DNA from: Dromaius novaehollandiae
Lineage: Eukaryota; Chordata; Aves; Casuariiformes; Dromaiidae
Reading direction: 5' to 3'
DNA length: 64,000 nt
Assembly: GCF_036370855.1 (NCBI RefSeq)
Contig: NC_088103.1
Span: 8,991,404 to 9,055,403, forward strand
Both the position numbers and the translations under genes were made by a program. This document shows positions 1 to 12,630 of this stretch, in pieces (the first letter of the stretch is position 1; each line of letters starts with the position of its first letter). A model generated the notes under the pieces. That model was not told the DNA's origin. It saw only the letters and a list, made by a program, of their open reading frames with translations, and did not search any database.

Positions 1-1318
1 TTGATTTAAATTCCTAACCTATTTCTGTTCCAGCTTAAACCTCAAATTGCTGGAAATAATGCCACTGAATTCAGTTGGTTATTTATTGGGCATACTTACA
101 CATGATTTAACACCTTCAGATTAACCTTATGCTGTGAATCAACTCCACCAACTATTAATCAGAATCTCTGCTCTTTAAGCACATGCTCAAAAGCATTGCA
201 AATGATTAACAGATTTTGGTTTGAAATGCATGGGTTAATTTCAAGAGTAATGACTGCTAAAATTTGAGCATAAATAGCGGCCACAGCGGGTGGGCTCTAG
301 ACATAAAAATAAGATCCAACAAAAATTCATCTCATAAAAAAGTCCATCAAAATGGACTTTTGTTCTTTTAAGTAGAAGTGATTATAAAATGGCTACTTAC
401 CAAAATGGATCTTTTGGCTACTTCGTTAGCCTGTTGCAAGCGTCAGCTCTGCTGCGCGCTCAGCTTCCTCCCTCTTTCCCCAGCTGTAATGAAAGGTAAC
501 ACAGATGCACAGGCTGGAACGTGGAGGGGAAGAAGCCTCCCCTTTCAGCGCAGCACTGGGCTTGTGTATGCAGCGACAGAAAGGGTGTTCTCGTGCATTT
601 AGGCAGGGATTACTTATTCCTGTTAAAAGCTTCAGGAATTACTGCCACAGGCACTCTGCAGCTGAGAGAGGGCACTGCTTAATGAATCCTGTCGTTAGAC
701 TTTTAATGGCACTCAAAGGTGTGCGTGGGCCAGGGAGGAGTGCAGAATGCGGAAAGCCAAAGAGCTTAGGCGGCAGCATAGCTGGAGTGGCAGCCGTCAC
801 GCATAGCTCCGCCGTGAGGTCAGAACGGCCGGGAGCAGGAAGGGGAGAGGGCTGTGCAGGCAGACACCCCGCAGCGAGCAGGGCTGGTGTGCTGCCTTCA
901 GGGCGTGCGTGGAGCCCCTCCTGCGAGAGCTCTGGCCCTGGCACGAGTCCCAGTGACTCGGGACCCCAGCGCTGTCTCACTCGAGTTCATCTCTGGCAAG
1001 GACAAGAGGAGAGACGTGAGCGCAATTAAATAATTAAGTCTGTGGCTGTGAAGAGGATTTACATACTAATTTTCAGACAATAAAGTTGTTCTTAACCATT
1101 AGCAACTTGGGCTCATGCCTTCCCTGTCCTGTAGAGTTTAAAAATGCCTGCTTTATTTGAATTAATAGGTACACCCATATTGCATCCCCCCCCCCCAAAT
1201 GGAATGAATTCATTTTCTGCATGAGTTTGTCTGCTGCTGGCACTGCAGCTGTATGTCACTGACTCCTCTACATAATCAAAATGAAATGCTTATTAAATCT
1301 GCTTGCTTTTATTCACAG
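1..1318 (+). other. P4HA1: P4HA1 intron, 3' part
   Basis: This is intron upstream of the first recognised P4HA1 exon. It ends in a usable acceptor (attcacag, 1311-1318). The stretch at about 730-1000 is GC-rich with several CpGs but has no reading frame I recognise. A run of 11 C occupies 1186-1196. The exon encoding the catalytic HxD motif is not in the window, so this intron begins further upstream. Confidence 0.85.
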
Positions 1319-1384
1319 AAAGATGAGCCAGATGCTTTTAAGGAACTGGGAACAGGCAACAGAATTGCTACTTGGTTGTTTTAT
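1319..1384 (+). CDS. P4HA1: P4HA1 exon: KDEPDAFKELGTG...
   Basis: This exon has 22 codons in phase 0 at both ends. The acceptor attcacag precedes it and the donor GTAAGT follows at 1385. It encodes the strand that follows the HxD motif in the double-stranded beta-helix fold. Confidence 0.96.
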
Positions 1385-3228
1385 GTAAGTGGTATATTTC
1401 TGTCGTGTGCTATTGCCAAAAATATCTATCTCTGCATATTCTATACAGTTGAATGATTTCATTATTTTTTTTTTTTTAACTGAAGTGACTCGTAAATGAA
1501 GGTAGCCAGTAACTTAGTGGTAAATAGGGGTATCTTCTTACCCATAAATAATTGTTCTTACATGTGTTCCTAAGGAGGATTTAAACTGACTGTTCACTTT
1601 TATATCTGCAGAGGTATTTATAGCATGCTCGTTGCCAAAACATTTGAGCACGTAACATTCTGGGACAAGGCTGGCTATCCCACTTTGCACCAAGTGGGTA
1701 GTTTTTAGTCTTGTTTTATTAGGCTATTAGTCACACAGCCTTTGCTATCTAATGGGGAGGTAAAATTAAGTTTTTTGGTACCTTAGTTTTATTTTACTAA
1801 AATGTGGCACTTTGGGAATGCCTTGGCTTGCAACTTACCTGTGCTGTTTCCACCTTTTCAGATGAGCGATGTGTCAGCAGGGGGAGCTACTGTCTTTCCT
1901 GAAGTAGGAGCTAGCGTTTGGCCTAAAAAGGTAAGGGGGGGGGGGTTAATCCCATATTAACTATTCCTCTCTCCATCTCCTTAAAACTATGGCAGATTGT
2001 ATATTTGAATGTTGAAAAGGAAACTATGAAATGAGCTCACTGAAAGAAGATTAGAGTGCTGTTCATGGCAGCGCATGGGTGCTTCACCAGTGAGTGATGC
2101 CACTGGAGCAGTGCTAGTGATTCTAGGGTGCTGTTCACCTGTGTTAAACTTCTTACGCAAGCAAGTCGAGACCTCTGATCTACTGTGTGTTAAGTCCAAA
2201 ACATAACTATGACTTAACTGCTTTTAATGTATAAACTTTACAAAACACTTAAGGAAAACAGTATTTCAAAACACATTTTAAAAATATTCAAATGTGCGAG
2301 TAGATTTCTTACTGCTGTGGTGGTTTTATAGATTTGCCTTGGGGCTTCCATAGGGAATTCTGTCTGAAATTCTGTGTTCCTGCTATGGCTTTTCCCTCAG
2401 AAGGGTCTGGAATAAGGGCTGTCTTTGCTAGCCTGCTGTTCATTTTTAGGAAACTATCCTGCTTTTCTAGAAGTATTCAGAGTTGAATGAAATTCGCTTA
2501 GAGTAAAGAAAAATAAAAAACAAGGATATATGAGTCAGAGGAGACTCATTGCTTAGGAAAGCAAATTTTAGAAAATGGAAGAGAATCTTCAATTTTAAAG
2601 GAACATTTGAAATACAAAGACACCTACCTTTATGCTGAAGTAGTGTTGGGGTGAGCGTGTGCATCACAGAGCAAGACGCTGAGAGTCTCCACCGCCATTT
2701 CCAGGGCACAGCGGTATTCTGGTACAATCTCTTTCCAAGTGGAGAAGGCGACTACAGCACACGGCATGCAGCCTGCCCAGTACTAGTTGGAAACAAATGG
2801 GGTAAGTACCCCTTACGTTGTTCTAAGTGCCTGTGAGGGGGAGGTTCGGGATTTGTTTGTGGGTTGTTTTAGTTTTCTTTTTCCTTTGGACTTCATGATG
2901 GGATAAAAAGCAGCCAAAACTGTTAGTTCCTTTCTAAAGGAAAGATTTAGTACCAGGGATCTACTTTAATAGTCTTTCGTAATTTTGCAGCTATTGGAAG
3001 TTTCTTCCTCTTGGATTTATTAAACCAGCTCTATATTTGTGTGTGTGTGTATGTTAAAATGATCCTTTGCTTAACTGAAAGCCATCAAACAGCATGTACT
3101 TAAACAGAAGCAGGAGCTACACAGGTGCAGTGATCAAATACCTTTATGTTTTTGCAGTATCCAATAAATGGCTCCATGAACGGGGACAGGAGTTCCGAAG
3201 ACCGTGCACTTTATCAGAGTTGGAATGA
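1319..3228 (+). CDS. P4HA1: P4HA1: prolyl 4-hydroxylase subunit alpha-1, last four coding exons (partial gene)
   Basis: The catalytic alpha subunit of collagen prolyl 4-hydroxylase works in the ER lumen as an alpha2beta2 tetramer with protein disulfide isomerase. It hydroxylates X-Pro-Gly prolines using Fe(II), 2-oxoglutarate, O2 and ascorbate. Joining 1319-1384, 1862-1930, 2705-2801 and 3158-3228 gives one frame of 100 residues, covering the end of the 2OG-Fe(II) dioxygenase domain. It reads KDEPDAFKELGTGNRIATW, then VSAGGATVFPEVG, then GDYSTRHAACPVLVGNKW, and ends RRPCTLSELE. The His of STRH (codon 2765-2767) is the distal iron ligand and the Lys of GNK (2795-2797) binds the 2-oxoglutarate carboxylate in the known family. 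The HxD half of the site lies upstream of the window. All junctions are GT/AG and phases match. Near-identity to mammalian alpha-1, rather than alpha-2 or alpha-3, is a judgement from remembered family sequence. Confidence 0.97.
1862..1930 (+). CDS. P4HA1: P4HA1 exon: MSDVSAGGATVFPEVG...
   Basis: This exon has 23 codons in phase 0 at both ends. The acceptor is ttttcag and the donor is GTAAGG. It carries the conserved GGATVFPE segment of the dioxygenase core. The donor runs directly into an 11-G tract. Confidence 0.97.
1935..1945 (+). repeat. G11 homopolymer at a 5' splice site
   Basis: Eleven consecutive G start at intron position +5 of the P4HA1 intron that follows the 1862-1930 exon, so the donor reads GTAA followed by the G run. 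Confidence 0.95.
2705..2801 (+). CDS. P4HA1: P4HA1 exon with distal His and 2OG-binding Lys
   Basis: This exon has 32 codons plus one base and ends in phase 1. The acceptor is ccatttccag and the donor is GTAAGT at 2802. It encodes GTAVFWYNLFPSGEGDYS and then TRHAACPVLVGNKW. The His at 2765-2767 and the Lys ten residues later at 2795-2797 have the family's exact spacing. Confidence 0.97.
3158..3228 (+). CDS. P4HA1: P4HA1 terminal coding exon
   Basis: The acceptor tttttgcag precedes this exon. Its first two bases complete a split Val codon. It encodes SNKWLHERGQEFRRPC and ends TLSELE, with TGA at 3226-3228. This is the family's usual C-terminus. Confidence 0.97.
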
Positions 3229-3620
3229 TGCAGACTCTTCCTTTTTCTCTTCTGTATTCAATTTGTGTAAAATGCACAAATCTCCTACAGTTTACAGTTG
3301 ACTAACACTCCACTACAGGTTCAGTCTCCAACTACACCAGTGTTTCATCTGTGGACAAAACAAACATGCTTTTAGTTCCCTCTAAAATATCCCTTTACGG
3401 TTTTATACACAGAATATATTGATTTTAAAGGTCTACGAGTGTTACAGAAAAAGAGGACAAAATACAGATCAGAGCCACAACTAACAGTGGTGTTGCGTGT
3501 GGTGTGCCCTTCACCATTAGCCTCGCTGCTCAGCCCGGAAAGCCAGTGGTGGTTTGCTTTAGAGTCCTCGCAAATGTCAGTCTGCTAATGGTGAAATAAA
3601 TCTCACCAGATGATGTAATG
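3229..3620 (+). other. P4HA1: P4HA1 3' UTR (shortest supported form)
   Basis: Non-coding sequence follows the stop codon. The first canonical AATAAA is at 3595-3600, followed by GT-rich sequence. Longer forms using later signals are possible, so the end is inferred. Confidence 0.5.
3595..3600 (+). terminator. P4HA1: AATAAA poly(A) signal candidate, P4HA1 proximal
   Basis: This is the first canonical hexamer after the P4HA1 stop, 370 nt downstream, with GT-rich sequence following. Its use cannot be shown from sequence. Confidence 0.45.
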
Positions 3621-4041
3621 GGAGGACTGTTTTCTAGGAAGGCTGTATTAAACCAGTTCATATTCCTAAATTTCCAGACATTGGACTCCTTGCTCTTGTA
3701 GAGTGCCTGACCACTACTGTTGAAAACTGTGGGCATGCTTTGTGTTTCTCTGGGGAACAGGTGATTATTGTCTGTTTTAGCCTGTTTTTCCACTTCCACA
3801 GTAGCCCAAATTTGTGAACTGTCTTCCTTCTTATGCCTCTGGTGAATTTGGCTTTTAATCTTGAAAATGTGAGCCAGCAGTTCCGTGTGCGTAGATGAGA
3901 TGCTTTAGCAATGCTGTGTCAAATGCTCACCTGCATCAGAGCAGCCAGACAACTACAGCCCGTCTTCCTGCCGTTTTTTCTTTTCTTCAGTAAGTTTGTC
4001 CACACAACAGGAAACAAATGCTGCTTTTATTCTGTCTTAGT

Positions 4042-4047
4042 AATAAA
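4042..4047 (+). terminator. P4HA1: AATAAA poly(A) signal candidate, P4HA1 distal
   Basis: This is the second canonical hexamer, about 815 nt after the stop. G/T-rich sequence lies about 20-40 nt downstream. It could define a longer 3' UTR. Confidence 0.4.
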
Positions 4048-7000
4048 CTCTTACATCTATTCCTTGGGCAGTGGGGATGGGAATGTTGCCATCTTCATTA
4101 ATCAAAGTAATCGTGCCTTAGGATACTGGAATTTCAAATTGGTTTTGAGACTTCAGGTGATTAGGTAATAATAAGCAGTCACCATAGAACGCTCTTATTT
4201 CCGAAAAGCCAACTTTGTCCTCTCACTTCTTGAGTGTTTGGTGAGAAATAGATGGCCTATTTATAATCCTAAATCTTTTTTTAGATGCTTTTTATTTTGC
4301 GTATGTTTTTCTCTGTCGTGGATGCTGAACGCGTGCCATAGCAGTGTCATGCCTTTAATCACAGGGCAACTATTTGCACAGGATGCTAGAGAAGACACCT
4401 GCTCTTGATAGTTTGGTGTCGCTTACCTGGTGCGGGCTGCCTCCGCTGCAGCCAAGCGTTTCGTGCTGCCTCCCCCTCCTCTTAGCTGTCACTGGTGCTC
4501 GTGAGCGAGGAAGCACAGGGAAGTGGGCCTCCTTCAGAGGCTTTGGTGCTGCTTGCTTCACTGCTCCTCTCCCCACCAGCCAGAGTCGGAGTCTTTCTGT
4601 TTCGTGGCCAGCGTGCAGAAAAACAGTCCCCGAGTCACTGGTGCCCGCACTGGAAGAACTTGCATGTCAGTGACTTTCAGGTACATTCGCTTCTGACGAG
4701 TCATCCTTACACTGAGATGAATTTGAAACCTCTGAGGGAGATGAGACTGTGGCTGCTGTAGCTGTTGAGCTTTTGTCCCGCTGTTCAAATCCCTGCAGGA
4801 GAAATAACTGCCGTCCCCACTGCCTCCCAGCACAGAAAGAGCTAAGCGGAGCGGGGGCAGAGGCTGCAGGGAGGGTCGCTTTCCTAAGCCATTTTTCAAC
4901 AGCAGCATTTACAGCAAAACGTCTAAATACTCCACTAGCAGGAGGACAAGAATCAAAGTGATCTGCACCAGATTCTGCCTGTCTTAAAACAGTCTAATTT
5001 TCTGGATGATGATGGTTTTACTGATGTAGGGGTCAAGCCTGAAGTCTTTACCAAGGAAAAAATTCCAATTTTAGTTAATTGGATTTTCTGCCTCAATAAA
5101 ATCTTGAAACTTGAGCCAAAAGGTAGAAGAAGCCAACTATTAACATGTTAGAAATACCTCTGGAACAATGAGAATACAGTTTAAGGTACTATAGTTTGAG
5201 AAACAGCATACTTTCAGAAGGTGTATTTACAAAAGAGACTTAAAATCTTTGCTGGAAAATGCATTAAATTTCTAAACCTATTAGCAATGGGACCTACAGA
5301 ACTGCTCAACCTTAGCCCTGCCCCTTCTTGTGTTTTGCCAGTGATTTTTCAAAGATGTTAAAGTCCATCCAGCACTTGAGAAAACAGATAAAAAAAACAA
5401 GAAAAATAATAAAAAAGTTCCCCCTCACTGCTGTACTGCTCATTTCATCAAAATTGCTAGTACAATAGAGCAGTGTCTGAAATAAATAGATTCACCAAAA
5501 TGAGTTATCAGAGCATACTTTTTGTGTGCTAGATTGTAACTATTAAAAAGTGTAACATATTTCTACTTACCTCAGTTTTCTCCCTTTTACACAGTGTCAG
5601 TTGATTCATCTCCATTCCTCTCTGTGGTTTTCTCTTTCTCATCTTGTTGGCTCTTTTAAAGCTGTTGTTTTTTGGTAACTATGGCTGCAAGTAAGTCCTG
5701 CCACTTTCCTGCAAGAAAAAAGAACACAATGGATAATACAGTGTTAGGAGTATTATTCTGGGGCAGTAACTTTCTCTCACTAGCTCAAAGGCATCTATAA
5801 ATGCTTATCTAAAAGCCAGTTTTGGGTAGCTAACAAGCACAAAAAGAAATCAATGCGTTATCACAATGAACGCATTTAATAAACAGCATCTAGTTTTGCT
5901 GTTACAGAAAAGCTGTTTTTCTAAAGTGAGCAGAGGCGTTCCTTGACACAGTAAAATAATTAAAAGCTAAAAATTGTGGAATTTAAGTAAGGTAAAAGAC
6001 AAATATTGGATGAAAGGTGCCAGCAACTGCTTTAGGTACTGTCACAGGAGAAGAAAACACCATGGTCTCAGATTAAAAAGGGAAGGGTTGGAGTGATGAG
6101 AAATTACAATTTGGTTATAGCGAGCAGTGACTTCCCATCCCTGTTGGAGCAACACCAAAAGAGAAGCAGCAGGCATGGAAGAAGCTGTTTTGCAATATCT
6201 GATCTGGGAAGTTTGCTAACCACTTTACCTCCCTCCTCTCACCTACTACTGAGTATTTCTAGTGTTAATAGGCTTTTAAGAAAGGTCTGTTAAGAGGCAT
6301 TGTTTAGGGAGTTAAAAACGTTTCAGTGCATGACTTTTTAAAGCAGTGAACTACTCGATGACTTGCAGTTCTGCAGAGAACAGAAATGGTTTGTCTTTTG
6401 CCAGTGGAAAATTTTGCTTGGTTTAGAAAAGAAAAAATCCACAAAAGCACAAACTCAAGTCTGCTCAGGCACACTAGACTAAAACCTTCCAACCCAGATC
6501 ATTAGAAGAGGAAGGGTAAGTTGTTGGGGTTTTTTTTAAGGTTATAGACAATCCATATTTCATCCTTCTCCATTACAATAGTGTTCATACACCTAATACT
6601 AAATGTGTAAATGATAACACAGGTGGTATTGTTGCTTTCTGCCTTATCCCTTCATTTCTCAAAGGGCTTTTGGATCAAGAGCTTGGCTCCTGTGTGAATC
6701 TAGTTTTGTATTAAAGATGATTGAAAACCGTTTGGCTCACAGTGACGGACAATTGCGAAACTGCCTTACTGTTAAATCTTTTTGTAATAAAAGTTTTTAA
6801 TGTGGAAAAAAAAAGGCTTAAAATAAAAGCCACTGCCATTAGCAGTGGGAAAAAAAAAAATCTTCCACATCAAGCTCTCATCGTATATGGCTGTTGTAAA
6901 TCTGATCATCCAGATCTTTCTCACCAGATGTGTTTCCTGAAAACTAAGCTCATTTGTTTCACTTCATAATCTAGCTGGGCAGGAGCAGAAGATGCTCCTA

Positions 7001-7654
7001 TGACAGATTACACTAAACACCTCCTCACACCTGAACTTTGGGTCTCAGTTGGAAACACAGCACTAATGGACTGGAAAGGAGGCTGGACTGAAAGCATGCT
7101 GTGTGGAAAAAAAAAAATCAAGAAAAGGAGGCAGACTCCTCTGCAGCGTCCGTGTGTCTCAGTGCCTTTGTCTCTAACATGCTGATTTATGGCAGTAGCT
7201 GCTGTGGGATTTACTAGGGAGCTGGGAACTGCACAAGCGCCTCTATTCTGTCCTGGCTAGGTACTGCCAATAGGGCAACAGTGTCAGTGGCTAAAAGACC
7301 CTTTTTTGGGGGGATGATAAACTGTTGTGCTTTCTGAAGCCAAGAGTTCAAACAAACACCCAATTCGAACAGTTTGGGGAGGGGTGACAGATCAGAATAT
7401 CCTGCAACACAGACACCAATAGCATGATGAGGGGGTGGAAATAGAACACTTACGTAGAAAGTTTAGGTTGAGTTCTTCCTTAACCAAGCCTTCTGCTGCA
7501 GTTTATACGTGATGGGCACTCCTGTGCTTTGCCTAGTAGTCCTAGTAGTTTGTGGTCATCAGGAATCTGCAACAAGAGTAGCAAGGGCTGGTTAGAAGTC
7601 TTAATCCTTTTGTCTGGGGAATGGTACAGTGAGGCTCACCTTGTAGTTAGGCAA

Positions 7655-7670
7655 CCCCCCCCCCCCCCCC
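7655..7670 (+). repeat. C16 homopolymer
   Basis: Sixteen consecutive C. It is the first of four long G/C runs within 1 kb. Confidence 0.95.
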
Positions 7671-8376
7671 AAACGTGACCCACAGACGGGAGATGATTTG
7701 GCAGCCACTGGAAGCAAGTTTAAAGCATACCTGCAGTCTGTGATTTTTATTGGAAATCTGAATGTATTGCATTCCCAGCTATTCCATACATTACTGCTAA
7801 ACATCTTCCTTGCGCCTTCTCAGCAAAACCAGGTGGGTCAATGCCATAAGACTATGAACAGAGCCACACAGCTCTGTCCTTTAAGGGGACCTGCTGACTC
7901 CAACTGTCCTAGCTTTCAGGATGTTTCTATTTGTCTAACTTCCAGTTGCTCGGCCCTTAGACACCATTTCCTTGCCCTGGGCCAGCGATGGCTGAAGCCA
8001 GCTCCCTCCTTCATGGGTACGTGCTGTGAGCTGCAGCTGTGAGACTTGACCACTGGGCCGGTGTTACCATGCCAGCAGAAGGCACTGCCTTGGCTTAGCA
8101 GCAGTCAGACATGCTGCCCTGCCTTTGCCTGGTTTGTGTTGCAGCCGCACAGGGTTTGGAGGGTTGGGGGAGGCCTGCAGCTAGACAAGCCTTAACCATC
8201 TCCCATGGAAGAGAGGGTTTCTTGGGTGGGGGTGGGGATTGTGGTTTGCCTCTGTGCCACCCTTGAGCAGCACTTGAACGCTGTGACCTCCCACCACCCC
8301 AGGGCAGCCAGGGCAGAGCTGTCCCACAGGGGTCTTCTGGCACAGCTACACCCACTGCCGCAGCCCGGCACCTGGC

Positions 8377-8390
8377 GGGGGGGGGGGGGG
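8377..8390 (+). repeat. G14 homopolymer
   Basis: Fourteen consecutive G. Confidence 0.95.
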
Positions 8391-8516
8391 TGGTGTCCCA
8401 CCGGGTAAGAACTGTAGCTTACAACTAAACAACATGGGTTGCCTTATCTCTAAGCGTTAGGGATAAGGCAAACAGCCTGCAAATCGCCGCTGGGACAAGA
8501 CAGGAAGAGAAAAGAT

Positions 8517-8527
8517 GGGGGGGGGGG
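8517..8527 (+). repeat. G11 homopolymer
   Basis: Eleven consecutive G. Confidence 0.95.
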
Positions 8528-8635
8528 TCTGATGGCATCTGTGCTTATGAGACAGAGGGGATACGCCGCACAGAAGGCTGAAATGATGGGTCAGGACCCA
8601 CAGAGCAACTGGACCAAACCAAGACCCTGGTCGGA

Positions 8636-8648
8636 CCCCCCCCCCCCC
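8636..8648 (+). repeat. C13 homopolymer
   Basis: Thirteen consecutive C, followed by TCCCC. Confidence 0.95.
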
Positions 8649-11600
8649 TCCCCGAGAGCTGGTCTTTAACCCCATACCCATTCTCCCTGCGGCAGCTGAA
8701 CTCTGACCTGCCTCTATTAGGAACTCAGACATTTCATCATCAAGCTGCTTTTCTTGTTCCAATAATCAGTGACTCATCTGCCTCCCAAGCCGGGCTTTGA
8801 ACCAAAAACAGATTACCCAGAAACCTTAACTGCAAGCAGCCTAGTCCCCTTTAGGCCATGCTTAACCATCAATCAGCAACTCATCAAGCCAACCAAACCT
8901 GACACAGAGAGAGCTTGGTCTCTACACCCTTCCTTCCCCCCATCCCTAACAGAACACGAAGGGAAGACTCCCGGCAGAGCTCACCACGCAGCACTGTGTA
9001 CAAATAACACTGTACTCTTAAAAAATGCACAGAAGGAATTGGACCTGCTCCTGCGCTTCCCTGTCAGGAGCTGAGCTCAGGCATTTGCTTTGGTATGGCT
9101 GATGTGCGAAGCCAAAGCAGGGTTTCCAGCTCTGTCCAGCATGGGAGCAGATGACGTGGACACACACGTACAGCTGCACTGCTGTGCGCTGGGTTTCTGC
9201 CCCGTGTGGCTGCAGGCAGCTTTCCCTCCTGTTGAACAGGAGCACAGGCCAACTGTCTGACAGGGTCATTAGAAGTGACTCATCACAGCCTGAGGGCTGC
9301 TCTATATTTAAGCATTATGGAGCGAGAAATGAATATATGAAGTTAGGAGCTGCTTATCCTGAGGTTGAGATGAGGTTCAGAAATTGGTTGTCAGAGTTCA
9401 TCATCACAGCAAAAAATACCCATCTCTCTCAGATCCTCAGAGAGATAAAGACTGGCATAGGGTGGGGGTATTTGCAGTCTCAGAGGGTAGGGTCGAAGAG
9501 AGGCCAGACAACCTGTTAGGTACAGGCTATCCACCTCTGCTTTAAGAAATCCTCACTTCTTTTGAGCCTGAGCAGTGATTCCCTACACTGAGATAACTAT
9601 GTGTTGGGGGGGGCAGTATGGGGGGATATGTGGCATTTGTTAGTTTTACTCCATCCAACATTTTTTTCTTGTCTTTCAATGTTGGAATTTGGGTGCAACC
9701 AAGATATTTGCAGTTGGATTCCAAATGTCTTGAGAGCCTGGGGTGGGGAGGGTGGAAGGAAGCAGGAGAAAGGAAAGAGGATGGGTCATCCCTAGGGCAG
9801 GGTGAAGGGGCTGCCGCATTCTTGGTGAAGCAGTAAAAGACAGTAAGCCACAAAACTTTGCACCCGGATAACAAGTGACTAACCAGCAGCCAAGCTTCTG
9901 ATTCTGCTTTTCCCAGGCTCTGCGTGCTGCCGGCTGCTCCCCCCTCCTCCACTGCCCTGCTTAGCTTCCCTAACAAATTCCAATTGATTTTGCAAATGGC
10001 CCTGGCTCGGCTGCCTCTGCCCACAGCCACCCTCCCCCGAGGCTGCACGTCCTGTGCGGTGCAGCATGGACAGCTCATGCAATAGTCACTGCGTTCTGCA
10101 CTCCCTGCAATCCTGCCAACAATTTTTCCCTAGCTGTCCACATTAAACAGCACAAGGATCAGCCACTACGGAATAAGAACTGACAAAGAAAGCCATATTC
10201 TGGAATTAACTCAAGAGCAACCGTAAAGGGCTCAACATAAAAGCACAGCACCGAGCACAGCCACCCAGTCGCTCTACAGGATGTTTTCAAGTTACTTCTG
10301 AAATCTGCTTTGGTCTTCTTTACATTAATTTCTGCCAGACTCTTCCTGAGGGCTGGGAGCACAACAGCAATCCGGCATGTCATGCAGGGCAGCGATTCAG
10401 CCAACAGGGACAGAAACTGCTCCATAGAGTAAAAGACAAAGTACAGGACTGCTGAACCTGGTTTTCCCTCTACCAGCACTTGCTCATAACAATTTCTAAT
10501 GAGTATGGCCCACTGCCATCTGTGAGGGACAAGCCAGACCCAGGTGGGGTCTGTTTGCAAAGGTCCACCAAGGCAGGGCCTTGCAGGTGCCCAGGATCCA
10601 GGGAACGCACTATCTAGTAGCCATCGAGCACCCTTATCTCAACCCAAAACATCACCCTAATCTCTTACCTGGCACTGGAGTGCTCCCTCCTCCTCGTCCA
10701 CAGCTTGGACACTGCCAGCCTCCTTCCCTGGTGCTCCCCGCCTCTCTCCTGGAGTCCATCTCCCAAAAGGCAGTCCTGATCTGTGGTTCCTTTGGGACCT
10801 CCTGCACGCCTTACACGTCTCCTCGTCCAACAGCTCTGCCGAGCTTCCATCCCCTGACTAACACCTATGTGCCGCCTGTCTCGGGCTACGTGACAGCGTT
10901 CAGGGGAGGCATCATTCAGCAGCAGTTGTACAATCAAAGCATCTCTGCCCACTGAGTTGAGGAACCCTCACAGCCCCTCTCTGGGTTGCACTGAGCATGA
11001 ATACAGTCAGCAGCATGCAGCAAAACAGATGCAACAAGGCAGCATCGGGCTCCAGCTCCACATGGCACTGGCGTTTCCCAGCAGAGGGACAACCAGCTTA
11101 TTTTCTCCCCTTCCCCACTTTTTTTCCAACTTACCTGTCTGAGAAGCCCAGATTTAGCTGTAGTGTCTCCTCCTTATCCCGCATCTGAAGCACAGGAGGC
11201 AGAGCAGGGTGCAGAAGGATGTAGGCAGTTGGGTGCTGCAGAGCACTGGCATTTCCGAAGTAACAGCGCTGCGGAGCTGTCTCCTGCAACACAACGAGAT
11301 GTCAGTATCTGTGCTTGCGTTTGCCATATGTTTGAAAGACCCACTCCCCTGCTCTCTAGAGAGCCTCCACTTGAAAGCCTGGATGCTTCTGCAAACAGAG
11401 CTGACCTCTGAAAAGTTGGCCCTCAGAGTCAACAGAGATTGGCCAGTTGACATCCTGCAGGGCTGTTAGCTCCGGAAGACAGCACTGTGCTGGGACACAT
11501 CAGAAGTGTTCTGAGAGCAGCTGGAACCCTTTGAAGCCTTTTGCCTTCCTGATTCTTTGCCACCAACTTGCATTGTCTATTGCTGTTGGTGTTTGGTTGT

Positions 11601-12579
11601 TTTGTTTTTTTACGAATAACCTTCCTCGAAACCCCCACCAGCTGTGCATACCACACAAGTCCCTGACGGGCTGGGTCCCACCCCAGAACCAGGACCTGCA
11701 GCTACCCCAGCAAGCCTGTCACCAGGCTTAAGTTTCTAGGACAGCCTTTGCACGGTGTGGGCCACCTACCTGCATGTTTAATTCAGCAACACTGGTATTT
11801 CATGAAAGCAGCGCTACAGCAACCAGCCATCTAACACCAGCCCTGCAGAGTGCCATCCAGGGCAGATATTCACCCGCATCGTTGATCCTATAGCTGGAGG
11901 GGGCGTGCCAGGGAATTTCCCCAAATCTGGTATTTCTAAACCTTAACTACTAACTGCTGCATCAACCCTACAAGGCTTGTAAGGGTCCAGCAGCACCTCC
12001 AGCCACAGCACAGCAGAGGCACGCAGGACAAGGCTCTCCGCCACCTTAGGGTCCTTCTGCCCCGAGTGTGCTGGTTATCTGTAACACTATCTGCTCTGGG
12101 GAGGTGGGCACGGAAAGCCCCTTTGCACAGCAGGCATGTCAGACCCAGGGCCCCACGGGCTGTGCTAGGGACAATCCCCCTGCAGCAGGTAGCTTTGGTG
12201 GATGCTTTGTCTCACAGCATTACATGACCAGGAACCCCTGGACATGAGCAAGGAGTGCTCCTCTGTCTGTCACTGGACTACTACTCTCACTGCCCGAGTG
12301 GCAGGCAGTCTGGAAGAAGAGAGACTCTTCACCTCCCAGCAGGCAGGGGAGAGGGGGAGGCAGCCCAGGCAATGGGACAGGCCAGGGTTTCTCCTGCCCG
12401 CTACAACCACAAGGGGCTGCAGGGCCTGGCAGGCCCTCCGTGAGCGGTTTTGCCCCAGAAAGGGGAAATCAGCAGTTAAAGCCCTGGTGCTGCAGAGGGC
12501 TGAGCCTGTTCCGGCGGGATTGTGCCAACTCAAAGCCCAGCATTTCTCTGCGAGACGAACTTGGACCAAATCCCTGCAG

Positions 12580-12592
12580 TGCACTTTGCACT
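12580..12592 (+). promoter_or_regulatory. HNF4-type DR1 motif upstream of PLA2G12B
   Basis: TGCACTTTGCACT matches the HNF4 DR1 core (the complement contains CAAAGTGCA). It lies about 40 bp upstream of the TATA box and about 160 bp upstream of the ATG. PLA2G12B is a known HNF4A target in mammals, so the placement is functionally sensible. Binding itself is inferred. Confidence 0.6.
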
Positions 12593-12630
12593 CTGATTGC
12601 CGTGACCTCATCCCAGCTCCCTCAGCAGTG

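Larger units (their letters stand above)
4066..12579. other. Intergenic, P4HA1 to PLA2G12B
   Basis: About 8.5 kb without a recognisable gene. Scattered open frames up to about 180 codons on both strands show no family signature and no supporting splice pattern. A further AATAAA lies at 5095-5100. Notable content is limited to the G/C homopolymers between 7655 and 8648. Confidence 0.7.

Noticed and set aside
10581-10955. 124-codon Pro/Ser-rich plus-strand frame upstream of PLA2G12B
   Set aside because: No domain or homologue recognised. The composition reflects the local C-rich sequence.
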